Source of the DNA: Chryseobacterium mucoviscidosis
GTDB taxonomy: Bacteria > Bacteroidota > Bacteroidia > Flavobacteriales > Weeksellaceae
Reading direction: 5' to 3'
Assembly: GCF_002177115.1 (NCBI RefSeq)
Contig: NZ_MVAG01000057.1
Location: forward strand, 186,001 to 250,000
Length of the DNA: 64,000 bases
Shown here: one piece after another, positions 26,513-34,649 of the stretch
Numbering within the stretch: the first letter of the stretch is position 1
Layout: every line of letters begins with the position of its first letter
Notes under the pieces: generated by a model
The model's input: the letters and a program-made list of their open reading frames with translations, nothing else
Told to the model about the DNA's origin: nothing
The model's database searches: none
Translations under genes and position numbers: made by a program

Positions 26513-26571
26513 AAATTCCCCTCCTCTGGAGGGGTGGCAAAAATTGATGAAAATTTTTGACGGGGTGGTTT
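26513..26571 (+). repeat. CCCCTCC/GACGGGGTGG repeat R1, left bracket of the DUF559 cassette
   Basis: A ~59-bp unit with an internal hairpin CCCCTCC/GGAGGGG, an AAAATT/AATTTT stem, and the end TTTTTGACGGGGTGGTTT. It recurs at 27039 (same orientation, diverged) and at 27130 (inverted, about 51 of 59 positions identical by eye). Confidence 0.8.
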
Positions 26572-26606
26572 AATCGAAGAACACAAAACAATAAAAACAA
26601 CAAATA

Positions 26607-27026
26607 ATGAAAGAAATCCTTACCATCATCAATGGAGTTCCTGTTCGAAGGAATTTTGTGGAAAATCTGCCCTACAATCCAAAATTAAAACCTCTGTTGC
26701 AAGGAAAACGTAAAGCCGGAATTTTGAGTGAAGTCATTTTCTGGAAACAGGTTCGCGCAAGAATATTTCATAGAATTGATTTTGACAGACAGAGAATCAT
26801 CGGCAATTACATTGTTGATTTTTATGTGAAAACGCTGGGGTTAGTTATAGAAATTGATGGCTGGAGCCACGAAGGAAAAGAAGTTGATGATGAGGTAAGG
26901 CAGAAATATCTGGAATCTTTAGGTCTGAAAATATTCAGGATAACAGATTTTGATGTACGACATAATTTGTCTGTTGTGATGAAAGATTTAGAATATTTCA
27001 TTGTTGAACATTATAAATACAAATAA
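26607..27026 (+). CDS. DUF559-type endonuclease (Vsr/PD-(D/E)XK-like)
   Basis: A 139-residue protein of the DUF559 family, related to very-short-patch-repair endonucleases. The core is visible: LSEVIFWKQVRAR, QRIIGNYIVDFYVKTLGLVIEIDG with the Asp and the Glu-x-Asp of the nuclease site, then YLESLGLKIFRITDFDV. The biochemical role of DUF559 proteins is not established. The gene lies inside a ~675-bp segment bracketed by inverted repeats R1 and R3, which suggests a mobile or repeat-associated nuclease rather than a housekeeping gene. Confidence 0.88.
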   Translation: MKEILTIINGVPVRRNFVENLPYNPKLKPLLQGKRKAGILSEVIFWKQVRARIFHRIDFDRQRIIGNYIVDFYVKTLGLVIEIDGWSHEGKEVDDEVRQKYLESLGLKIFRITDFDVRHNLSVVMKDLEYFIVEHYKYK

Positions 27027-27038
27027 AATATCCATCAC

Positions 27039-27092
27039 AAAATTCCCCTCCTTCGGAGGGGTGGATTCGACCAAAGGGAGAAGACGGGGTGG
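27039..27092 (+). repeat. CCCCTCC/GACGGGGTGG repeat R2
   Basis: A diverged copy in the same orientation as R1, sharing AATTCCCCTCC, the GGAGGGGTGG arm and GACGGGGTGG, with a different middle. It lies 12 bases after the nuclease gene. Confidence 0.75.
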
Positions 27093-27129
27093 AAAAATTA
27101 TAAACAAAAACATCACTCGGTGATTATTA

Positions 27130-27187
27130 AAACCACCCCGTCAAAAATTCTTCCGAATTTTCGCCATCCCTCCAGAGGAGGGGAATC
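27130..27187 (-). repeat. CCCCTCC/GACGGGGTGG repeat R3, right bracket of the DUF559 cassette
   Basis: An inverted copy of R1 running AAACCACCCCGTCAAAAATT to CCAGAGGAGGGGAATCT. Together R1 and R3 give the nuclease gene long terminal inverted repeats. Confidence 0.8.
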
Positions 27188-27295
27188 TTTCATACTGTTT
27201 CAAATTTTATCACATTAGTTGCAGGGATTTTCTAATTTGAATATCTTTAAAACCACAAAAATAAATCTGCTAAACTAACAACGATCAACAAATAC

Positions 27296-29281
27296 ATGAC
27301 ATTCCAACAACAGATACAGCAGGGCATACCCAACCGTTTGCCACAGCCGAAACCTTACGAAACCAACATCAATCATGCGCCGAAGCGTAAAGAAATTTTA
27401 GGAGAGGAAGAGAAAAAATTGGCACTGAAGAATGCTTTGCGTTATTTCGAGCCAGAATTTCATGCCGAATTACTGCCGGAATTCAGGGAAGAACTGGAAA
27501 AATACGGAAGAATTTATATGTACCGTTTCCGTCCGGATTATGAGATGAAGGCGAGACCGATTTCTGAATATCCCGGAAAATCGGAGCAGGCAAAAGCCAT
27601 CATGCTGATGATTCAGAACAATCTGGATTATGCCGTAGCGCAGCATCCTCATGAACTGATTACGTATGGTGGAAACGGGGGAGTATTTTCCAATTGGGCG
27701 CAGTATCTTTTAACGATGAAATACCTCTCTGAAATGACGGATGAACAGACTTTGGTCATGTATTCCGGGCATCCGATGGGATTGTTTCCTTCCCATAAAG
27801 ATGCGCCGAGAGTAGTGGTAACCAACGGAATGATGATTCCTAACTATTCCAAACCGGACGATTGGGAGAAATTCAATGCTTTGGGCGTTACACAGTACGG
27901 ACAAATGACGGCGGGAAGCTATATGTACATCGGTCCGCAGGGAATTGTTCACGGAACAACCATTACGGTACTGAACGCGTTCAGAAAAATCAATAAAGAT
28001 CCGAAAGGCGGACTGTTCGTGACTTCAGGATTAGGCGGAATGTCCGGCGCGCAGCCGAAAGCAGGAAATATTGCAGGCTGTGTTACCGTTTGTGCCGAAG
28101 TCAATCCAAAGATTACCAAAATCCGCCATGAGCAGAAGTGGGTGAACGAAATTCATGAAAATCTTGACGAATTAGTTGCAAGAGTTCGACAGGCACAGGA
28201 AAATAAAGAATCTGTTTCTCTGGCGTACTTGGGAAATATTGTTGAGGTCTGGGAAAAATTCGATCAGGAGAATTTAAGAATCGACATCGGTTCAGACCAG
28301 ACTTCGCTTCACAATCCTTGGGCGGGAGGATATTATCCTGCGGGACAGAGCTTTGAAGAATCCAATAAAATGATGGCGGAAGATCCGGAACTGTTCAAAG
28401 ATAAAGTTCAGGAAAGTTTAAGAAGACACGCAGAAGCCATCAATAAACATACGGCAAAAGGAACCTATTTCTTCGATTATGGAAATGCCTTCTTGCTGGA
28501 ATCTTCCAGAGCCGGAGCCGATGTAATGGCGGAAAATCCTACATTGGGAAGAGAATTTAAATTCCCTTCTTATGTGCAGGATATTATGGGACCGATGTGT
28601 TTTGATTACGGTTTCGGGCCATTCCGTTGGGTTTGTACGAGCGGAAAACCGGAAGATCTACAGAAAACGGATGATATTGCATGTGCGGTTTTAGAAGAAA
28701 TTCAGCAGAATTCCCCTGAAGAAATCCAGCAGCAGATGAAAGACAATATTCAGTGGATCAAAGGAGCACAGGAAAATAATCTGGTGGTCGGTTCGCAGGC
28801 GAGAATTTTATATGCCGATGCAGAAGGAAGAATGAAAATTGCAGAAGCCTTCAACAAAGCCATTAAAAACGGAGAAATCGGACCCGTAGTTTTGGGAAGA
28901 GATCATCATGATGTTTCCGGAACAGATTCGCCGTACAGAGAGACATCCAATATTTATGACGGTTCCAGATTTACGGCAGATATGGCGATCCACAACGTGA
29001 TTGGCGACAGTTTCCGTGGGGCAACCTGGGTTTCGATCCACAACGGAGGCGGAGTAGGATGGGGAGAAGTGATTAACGGTGGCTTCGGAATGCTGCTGGA
29101 CGGAAGCGATGATGCCGACAGAAGATTAAAATCCATGCTGTTCTGGGACGTGAACAACGGAATCTCAAGACGAAGCTGGGCAAGAAATGAAGGTGCTGTT
29201 TTCGCCATCAAAAGAGCCATGGAAATGGAACCGAATCTGAAAGTAACGCTTCCTAATTTTGTAGATGAAAATCTTTTTTAA
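27296..29281 (+). CDS. hutU: Urocanate hydratase
   Basis: Converts urocanate to 4-imidazolone-5-propionate in histidine degradation, using NAD+ as an electrophilic cofactor. The 661-residue sequence carries ITYGGNGGVFSNWAQY, the VMYSGHPMGLFPS segment, GGLGGMSGAQPKA (NAD binding), and CFDYGFGPFRWVCTSGKPEDL with the conserved active-site Cys. It is somewhat longer at the N-terminus than the ~557-residue Pseudomonas enzyme, as in other Bacteroidota. hutH, hutI and hutG are not adjacent, so the pathway genes are scattered. Confidence 0.97.
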   Translation: MTFQQQIQQGIPNRLPQPKPYETNINHAPKRKEILGEEEKKLALKNALRYFEPEFHAELLPEFREELEKYGRIYMYRFRPDYEMKARPISEYPGKSEQAKAIMLMIQNNLDYAVAQHPHELITYGGNGGVFSNWAQYLLTMKYLSEMTDEQTLVMYSGHPMGLFPSHKDAPRVVVTNGMMIPNYSKPDDWEKFNALGVTQYGQMTAGSYMYIGPQGIVHGTTITVLNAFRKINKDPKGGLFVTSGLGGMSGAQPKAGNIAGCVTVCAEVNPKITKIRHEQKWVNEIHENLDELVARVRQAQENKESVSLAYLGNIVEVWEKFDQENLRIDIGSDQTSLHNPWAGGYYPAGQSFEESNKMMAEDPELFKDKVQESLRRHAEAINKHTAKGTYFFDYGNAFLLESSRAGADVMAENPTLGREFKFPSYVQDIMGPMCFDYGFGPFRWVCTSGKPEDLQKTDDIACAVLEEIQQNSPEEIQQQMKDNIQWIKGAQENNLVVGSQARILYADAEGRMKIAEAFNKAIKNGEIGPVVLGRDHHDVSGTDSPYRETSNIYDGSRFTADMAIHNVIGDSFRGATWVSIHNGGGVGWGEVINGGFGMLLDGSDDADRRLKSMLFWDVNNGISRRSWARNEGAVFAIKRAMEMEPNLKVTLPNFVDENLF

Positions 29282-29296
29282 TTTAGAAATGAAATC

Positions 29297-29330
29297 AACT
29301 TTGTCAAAGTTTAAGAACTTTGACAAAGTT
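29297..29330 (+). terminator. First hairpin after hutU
   Basis: A perfect 15-bp stem (AACTTTGTCAAAGTT / AACTTTGACAAAGTT) around TAAG lies 16 bases after the stop. It has no strong T tract of its own and may act together with the next hairpin or protect the 3' end. Confidence 0.6.
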
Positions 29331-29337
29331 TCACAAC

Positions 29338-29363
29338 AAACCGGCTTCAAAACCGGTTTTTTT
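29338..29363 (+). terminator. Terminator of hutU
   Basis: AAACCGG pairs with CCGGTTT around an eight-base loop and is followed by a T run. Confidence 0.75.
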
Positions 29364-29467
29364 ATTCAGAGACTTTCAAAAAGTTTCATTCTGAACTAAA
29401 ATGTAAAGCTTCTGAACAAAATTCTGAGCTAAAGTAAAGGATTTTAATGGTCTGTTTTTAATAGTTT

Positions 29468-29727
29468 AACCTGAGTTCGGGATAAGTCTTCTTAACCGCA
29501 AGGGCAAACAAAGAGATTCAATTATCAGGAATTCAGCTTTTAAGATATACAAAGGCGTAAAACTTATCAAAGTAATACCATTTTTGTCTTTTTTACATAA
29601 ACGAAGTGCCTTTGTTTAGCTTGCAAACTTTCAATAAGTAGAAAAATCTTTTGTTTTTCTTTGCGATAAATTAATATAATTCTATAAATCAATTATCTAA
29701 ATTTATTTCTTATCCCGAACTCAGGTT
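29468..29727 (-). mobile_element. MITE-like element, copy 2 (260 bp, inverted relative to copy 1)
   Basis: The same element as at 9642-9897 but in reverse orientation. The termini AACCTGAGTTCGGGATAAG and CTTATCCCGAACTCAGGTT are perfect 19-bp inverted repeats. A 5-bp target duplication AGTTT flanks it (29463-29467 and 29728-29732). It is non-coding and separates hutU from the alpha/beta hydrolase gene. Confidence 0.88.
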
Positions 29728-29923
29728 AGTTTATGTTGTTGGAGTTACTAAGAACCAAAACATTCCTTTTTAAATTACATCGGGTAACAGTACCAGAATT
29801 ATCATTAAATCAATATCATTTTAAGTTTGGCACTTTTTTAAGTGTACAAGAGTAACTCCTGATATAAGAATTTGAATATTACAGGACATCTGTTAATTCT
29901 TTTTAACTCTAAAAAACTTAAAG

Positions 29924-30814
29924 ATGAGCAGCCAGGATAAAGAAGAAATCTGTGTCGAGATCAGTAACGGACAGATTGATATGATTACCGGAATCGTTTA
30001 CCGCCAGATTATTTCTCAGCGTTCTGTAAAATCGTTGCAGATGACGGTGCTTGTTCCGCGAAACGACGAACCGAAACCGGCTATTCTCTATTTTCCCGGA
30101 GGTGGTTTTACATCAGCAGATTATAATAAGTTTTATGAAATCAGACACGCATTAGCTCAGGCAGGTTTTGTAGTTGCAGGAGCAGAATACAGAACCATTC
30201 CCGATACTTTTCCTGCGCCTGTGGTTGATGGTAAAGCAGCGATACGATATCTAAAGGCACATGCTGAAAATTTTGGAATTGATCCATTACGGATAGGGCT
30301 TCTCGGCGATTCTGCGGGAGGCTATCTCGTTCAGATGCTTGGAACCACAATGGGCGAAACTTTTTTCGAAGAAGGAGAGTACCTTGATGAGAATAGCGAT
30401 GTGGCTTCTGTTGTATCTATGTTTGGCATAAGCGATCTTACTAATATTGGAGAAGGATATGAAGAAAAACTAAAGGCATTTCACCGTTCACCGGCTTCTA
30501 CGGAGGCTCTTTTGCTTCATGGTCCTGCATTTTACAATTCTCCGGGCAACACTATATTCGGGGATCTGGATAAAGCAAAATTTGCAAGTCCTGTAGGACA
30601 TATTAAATCCGGACATCCTCCTTTTATGATCATGCACGGAACCAAAGATCAGCTTGTTTCTCCTGTACAGAGTATCCAGTTGTTCGAGCAATTGAAAGCA
30701 AAAAATAACGATGCTAAACTTGTTATGGTAAAAGATGCGGGACATGGAGATATTTTCTGGTTTCAACCTCCTGTTATTCAGAAAATAGTGGATTATTTTA
30801 AAGAAACAATCTGA
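29924..30814 (+). CDS. Alpha/beta hydrolase (carboxylesterase/HSL-like)
   Basis: A 296-residue cytoplasmic esterase-type hydrolase. The oxyanion-hole motif appears as FPGGG (a variant of HGGG), the nucleophile elbow as GDSAGGYL, the acid in HGTKDQLV and the catalytic His in DAGHGDIFW. Residues EYRTIPDTFPAPVVDGKAAIRYLKAH match the hormone-sensitive-lipase/BD-FAE-like group. The substrate is unknown. The promoter should lie in the 190 bases after the MITE. Confidence 0.92.
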   Translation: MSSQDKEEICVEISNGQIDMITGIVYRQIISQRSVKSLQMTVLVPRNDEPKPAILYFPGGGFTSADYNKFYEIRHALAQAGFVVAGAEYRTIPDTFPAPVVDGKAAIRYLKAHAENFGIDPLRIGLLGDSAGGYLVQMLGTTMGETFFEEGEYLDENSDVASVVSMFGISDLTNIGEGYEEKLKAFHRSPASTEALLLHGPAFYNSPGNTIFGDLDKAKFASPVGHIKSGHPPFMIMHGTKDQLVSPVQSIQLFEQLKAKNNDAKLVMVKDAGHGDIFWFQPPVIQKIVDYFKETI

Positions 30815-30934
30815 TGTGCATTTTCTGCTTCAATTATGAGGAGGGATAATGAAGAGTTTTTCAATATGCCAAACGTAATATTTCGTGCTTTATGATAACA
30901 TAATATAAAAGAAGCCTTTCATTAGGCAGTTTTT

Positions 30935-31072
30935 TTATCTAGAGTAATCTTTGTTTTTTAAAACTTTCGATAATATCTTATTATATTCCTTGTCAAAATC
31001 AACAGTGTTTCCGTTATCATCTTCGCCATTACAGATCACATATCCAAAGTCGAAAACCGTATCTTTTATCTC
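30935..31072 (-). pseudogene. Coding remnant without a start (C-terminal fragment)
   Basis: On the minus strand 45 codons read EIKDTVFDFGYVICNGEDD and on to a VLKNKDYSR end before a TAA stop. The composition looks coding, but an in-frame TGA lies directly before it and there is no plausible start. It follows the stop of the 31091 gene by 18 bases on the same strand. It may be the tail of a deleted gene. I recognise no family. Confidence 0.4.
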
Positions 31073-31090
31073 TCAATTGTAGAATCCTCC

Positions 31091-31879
31091 CTAATTCGCA
31101 ATATAATAGTAAAATCCGTCGCTGATATTCCGGGAACTCATGATCTCAAACAAGTGATTGTTGTTTTCCAGCATTCCCGACGGGGAAAAATAATAGCCGT
31201 AAGAATTATCTGAAAATCCATCCAGAAGAAAGAACATTCCCAAGTCTGTTTTTACAATCGAATAAATATTTACCTTCTTCATCTGTTCAAGGATCTGTTG
31301 CTGTAACGAGCTGAAACGGTAATTCCCTTCCGCTTTTATTTTTGCCGAGATCGGGAAAGGCGATTTTTGCGGAATCACATAAGACCAGTATCCATTGTTT
31401 TCTTTAAAAATACCATCTACCCTTTGCAGAGAACTCTGGTTTACATAAATTAAATTTCTGCTTTTCCCCACCAGTGCAGCCAGTGTTTTAAACTCCGAAA
31501 AATGATCCTTCAGAAACTGAATATGCCTGTCCTCGTTAATCATGCCTTGTTTTAAAAACTGATTCGGTTTGTCTGCCGCTTCCTTTTCCGTTAGTTCATA
31601 CCTCTGAGAAAAACCACCCCAGAAGAAATTGGAGATTTCACTTGATGTGCGTACCGAATCAAGCGCGTAGATTCTCTCATGATGCAAAGGTCGGATATCC
31701 CATTTCGAAAAAGGCTTTGAAAACTTCAGATACTCTTCCAGAGGAACTTTTTTCTCCACCGTCAAACTGTCTAAATAATTAAACAGTTCCACGTCATATT
31801 TTTCGGTTTTATTTAAATAATCCTGACCGAAAACAGATGCCGATAAAACGAAAAACAACAGAATGACAATTTTTTGCAT
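31091..31879 (-). CDS. Secreted protein of unknown function
   Basis: A 262-residue protein starting MQKIVILLFFVLSASVFGQ, a clear signal peptide. I chose this start (31879) over the in-frame ATG at 31894 because it gives a normal signal sequence. The mature part is mixed alpha/beta with DRHIQFLKDHFSEF and YGYYFSPSGMLENNNHLFEI, and no motif I can assign. It is probably periplasmic. Confidence 0.8.
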   Translation of the reverse strand: MQKIVILLFFVLSASVFGQDYLNKTEKYDVELFNYLDSLTVEKKVPLEEYLKFSKPFSKWDIRPLHHERIYALDSVRTSSEISNFFWGGFSQRYELTEKEAADKPNQFLKQGMINEDRHIQFLKDHFSEFKTLAALVGKSRNLIYVNQSSLQRVDGIFKENNGYWSYVIPQKSPFPISAKIKAEGNYRFSSLQQQILEQMKKVNIYSIVKTDLGMFFLLDGFSDNSYGYYFSPSGMLENNNHLFEIMSSRNISDGFYYYIAN

Positions 31880-32020
31880 AAAATAAGAAAGCAATTTCGT
31901 GGTTATTTATTGAATTGAGGAAACAAATGTAATGAAAAGTTGAGAAGGGTGATGAATGAAAGATCTTTTTAAATTTTTTATTTAATACAATACTTTCATT
32001 ATTACATTTCAAAACTATTC

Positions 32021-32127
32021 CTGTCATTCTGAATGAAATTTTGCGAAGCATTATGCAATGAAGAATCTCTTTAAATAAATCTATTTTTAGATTTTTCGGC
32101 TCCACTTTGTTGCGCTCAAAATGACAG
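32021..32127. repeat. CTGTCATT interspersed repeat, unit A1
   Basis: A ~105-bp unit from CTGTCATTCTGAATG through TTTTGCGAAGCATTATGCAATG to CGTTGCGCTCAAAATGACAG-like ends (here TTTGTTGCG). Its termini form an imperfect inverted repeat, CTGTCATT...AATGACAG. First unit of the alternating array to 32964. Confidence 0.85.
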
Positions 32128-32150
32128 CTTTGCAGGTTGAAGAGTTTTTA

Positions 32151-32288
32151 AACACTTAAGTCACATAAGATTTTATAATAATTTCTACGCTTTAGATCAG
32201 AACACATTAGTCTATGAAAATCTTTAATTTTCTTCTTATGTGATCTTTTAAATATTTCATTAAACTAAACTTACGTGACTTAAGTGTT
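32151..32288. repeat. CACATAAG-type palindromic repeat, unit B1
   Basis: Starts AACACTTAAGTCACATAAG and ends CTTACGTGACTTAAGTGTT, a 19-bp inverted repeat with one mismatch. The centre contains GAAAATCTTTAATTTTC. Confidence 0.85.
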
Positions 32289-32306
32289 ATAATTTAAAAT
32301 AGTAAA

Positions 32307-32403
32307 CTGTCATTTAGAATGGAATTTTGCGAAGCATTATGCAATGAAGAATCTCTTAATATTGAGGTTTTTCGGCTCCACTTCGTTGCGCTCAAAATGA
32401 CAG
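32307..32403. repeat. CTGTCATT interspersed repeat, unit A2
   Basis: The same unit as A1, starting CTGTCATTTAGAATGG and ending CTCAAAATGACAG, about 286 bases downstream of A1. Confidence 0.85.
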
Positions 32404-32431
32404 TGTTGCAGATTAAATGAAAGAGCTTTTA

Positions 32432-32565
32432 AACACATCAGTCACATAAGCTTTTAAAACAATTTAAGCGTTATATCATAACACATTAGTTTATGAAAAT
32501 CTTTGATTTTCTTCTTATGTGATCTTTTAAATATTTAAAATAACAACTTATGTGACTTATGTGTT
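32432..32565. repeat. CACATAAG-type palindromic repeat, unit B2
   Basis: AACACATCAGTCACATAAG to CTTATGTGACTTATGTGTT, with central GAAAATCTTTGATTTTC. Confidence 0.85.
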
Positions 32566-32589
32566 ATATCTTCAAACAGTAAAATCCCT

Positions 32590-32685
32590 CTGTCATTCAA
32601 AATGAAATTTTGCGAAGCATTATGGAATGAAGAATCTTTTAATATGAGATTTTTCGACTCCACTTCGTTGCGCTCAAAATGACAG
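32590..32685. repeat. CTGTCATT interspersed repeat, unit A3
   Basis: Same unit, starting CTGTCATTCAAAATG and ending CTCAAAATGACAG, 283 bases after A2. Confidence 0.85.
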
Positions 32686-32708
32686 CCTTGCAGGTTGAAG
32701 AGTTTTTA

Positions 32709-32838
32709 AACACATCAGTCACATAAGATTTAAAATAATTTTAAGCTTTATACAGAACACATTAGTCTATGAAAATCTTTGATTTTCTTCTTATGTGATC
32801 TTCTAAATATTTAACTAAACTTATGTGACTAATGTGTT
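32709..32838. repeat. CACATAAG-type palindromic repeat, unit B3
   Basis: AACACATCAGTCACATAAG to CTTATGTGACTAATGTGTT, with central GAAAATCTTTGATTTTC. Confidence 0.85.
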
Positions 32839-32857
32839 ATATTTTAAAGCAGTAAAA

Positions 32858-32964
32858 CTGTCATTTAGAACGGAATTTTGCGAAGCAATATGCAATGAAG
32901 AATCTATTAAAAACGTTGTGATTTTAGATTTTTCGACTCCACTTCGTTGCGCTCAAAATGACAG
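32858..32964. repeat. CTGTCATT interspersed repeat, unit A4
   Basis: The last A unit of the array, starting CTGTCATTTAGAACGG and ending CTCAAAATGACAG. It lies about 30 bases from the end of the broken leucine-rich-repeat gene. Confidence 0.85.
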
Positions 32965-32996
32965 CAGTATAAATTAAATGTCATAAGTGTTAACGC

Positions 32997-33788
32997 TTAT
33001 TGCTCCCATATTTTTCTGATGAATCTGATCAGTTTTGGCGGTTCATCTGTATTTATTTCGTTCGTCGGGACTTCCTTTTCCTGCAAAGTTTCAATCGTAT
33101 TTTCTTCAATTTATATGCTTTCAATTGTTGCTGAAAACGTTCATTTTCATCGGAAGGGTTGTTGTAAGGCGGAACTTCCTTTATGGGCGTGCTGAATATA
33201 ATTTTCTGGCGGTTGTGGGAGTGCATTTCTGCATTCTTCTGAGCAGACATTCACCAGTAAAGGCATCACATCGGTTCCTACCCAAAGGGAAATCCAGAGC
33301 TGATTGGTCTGTTCATAGCTCATTGTTTTGCGGCACACGCTGCACTGTACGGTTTCGCCTGAGTAACGGACAGAATTTTGGCTTAAATCAGGAAAGCCCA
33401 TTCTGTTTTTATAATTGCCGTAGACGGCTCTTGTGCTCATTCTGCTGTCTTTTAAATTTTTGCAGTGGATGATCTCATAAGGGAACCAATGCAAATCGTA
33501 GGAAGTGTACACATCAAAATATTCCAGTGCTTCCATCTGTCCGATTTCAGGTGGAATGCGTTTGAGTTTACTTCCGTACAGCCGGACTTTTTTGACCTTT
33601 TTAAGCTTTGAAATCGTTTCCGGAAGCGTATGAATCTGGGAAAAAAGATCATAGCCAAGTTCTTCCGCAGGCGAAAATTCTTCCCTTCCGTCTTCGGCAA
33701 CCCGATCGATATAATCACAAATTTTCTTCCATGCCACAGAATTTCTATCCTGAACATGATTCTCAATTTTTTGTATTCTTTTGTTCAT
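32997..33788 (-). pseudogene. Leucine-rich-repeat protein gene broken by two compensating frameshifts
   Basis: The intact part (33147-33788, 213 codons) encodes leucine-rich-repeat segments such as LPETISKLKKVKKVRLYGSK and IPPEIGQMEALEYFDVY, then a Cys-rich region (CSVCRKTM, CSEEC) that may bind a metal. After LQQP the frame is lost at a GGG run (33156-33158 on the plus strand, one extra base) and hits TGA. The +1 frame continues as SDENERFQQQLKAYKLK until about 33104-33107, where a missing base returns the original frame, giving ETLQEKEVPTNEI to a natural-looking PPKLIRFIRKIWEQ end. The whole span is 264 codons. A sequencing error is possible. The function is unknown. Confidence 0.7.
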
Positions 33789-33940
33789 GAAGGCTATCGT
33801 TTTTTCTAAGAATTGCTTTTCAAAGATAGAAAATTTGAGCGTAGGGAATGGATATGAAAAAACCTGCGGTGAGGCAGGTTTTTTTGTATGTTAATCTTCA
33901 GACAATGAATCGACGTAAGTAAATTTTTTATTTATTACTA

Positions 33941-34207
33941 TTAATGTATAATTCTAATGGAAGAACGTACTGTTCCTGAATAGCCTCCTAAATCTACAGT
34001 TATATACCACCTCCCTGAATTCGGAACTAAAACTCTGTAAGGTGAATGAGTTATGTAGCCTCCATAATATTTATGATTTCTTCCTAATTTATAGTTTGAA
34101 AAATTTAAATTATCCATTAGTTTGACGTTCGCAGCGTTTCCTAATAGAGTTATCTCAACTATTTCTCCACCATTTAAATATCCTAAATCATGTACTTGAA
34201 ATTTCAT
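33941..34207 (-). CDS. DUF1883 domain protein
   Basis: An 88-residue single-domain protein. HDLGYLNGGEIVEITL, ANVKLMDNLNFSNYKLGR, the YYGGYITHSPYRVLVPNSG core and WYITVDLGGYSGTVRSSI match DUF1883 along its length. DUF1883 is often found fused to or near TIR-type effector domains; here it stands alone. It lies four bases after the 34212 gene on the same strand, so the two are likely co-translated. The location is cytoplasmic. Confidence 0.82.
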   Translation of the reverse strand: MKFQVHDLGYLNGGEIVEITLLGNAANVKLMDNLNFSNYKLGRNHKYYGGYITHSPYRVLVPNSGRWYITVDLGGYSGTVRSSIRIIH

Positions 34208-34211
34208 TTTT

Positions 34212-34538
34212 TTAAATTATTTTTTTTTCAATACTTGTAAATTTTTCAGGAAAGTTTATAAAAATTAACTCACAAAATCTTCCTAAATAATAACCTTCAA
34301 AATCCGTAATTTCTCCTTTATAAGAACTAAATTTAAAAATTTCTAAAGATAAATAATCATTGTTATTATTTGATGTTAGTTTTGCTACACCTTTTTCACC
34401 CCATTGTCCCAAATGTTTTAAATATTTTACTCCATTAATAGTCGATATATCCCAAGTTGAAAGTTTACCAGCTTCGACTAGCTTAATGATTTCATTTTTA
34501 AAATTAATTGCATTTGATGTTTTAAATTGTAATATCAT
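34212..34538 (-). CDS. Hypothetical protein paired with the DUF1883 gene
   Basis: A 108-residue AT-rich gene without a signal or membrane segment. The sequence has a helix-rich start (AINFKNEIIKLVEAGKLSTW) and a beta-rich remainder (YLSLEIFKFSSYKGEITDF). Only four bases separate it from the DUF1883 gene, which suggests a two-gene unit. I recognise no family. Confidence 0.75.
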   Translation of the reverse strand: MILQFKTSNAINFKNEIIKLVEAGKLSTWDISTINGVKYLKHLGQWGEKGVAKLTSNNNNDYLSLEIFKFSSYKGEITDFEGYYLGRFCELIFINFPEKFTSIEKKII

Positions 34539-34649
34539 AATATTTTTGTTTTTTCAAAAATAAATAGTATCATTTAATGAAAAATACGGTTTTCCATAAT
34601 TTAGGTTTATACTTTATTAAATTATTAACTCAATGGGATTGAAATTAAG

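Noticed and set aside
31809..32105. Minus-strand 98-codon frame containing a SFRMTG-type peptide
   Set aside because: It reads through interspersed repeat unit A1 and overlaps the signal peptide of the 31091 gene; the same peptide appears at every A copy.
32021..32964. CRISPR-like array of regularly spaced repeats
   Set aside because: Units are ~100-140 bp with palindromic ends, the alternating parts are themselves repeated rather than unique spacers, and no cas genes are nearby.
33053..33250. Separate small basic protein gene
   Set aside because: This is the shifted-frame middle segment of the broken leucine-rich-repeat gene, not an independent gene.
33035..33472. Plus-strand 145-codon frame, rich in Phe and Cys
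   Set aside because: It is the antisense of the leucine-rich-repeat gene, which has clear protein features on the other strand.
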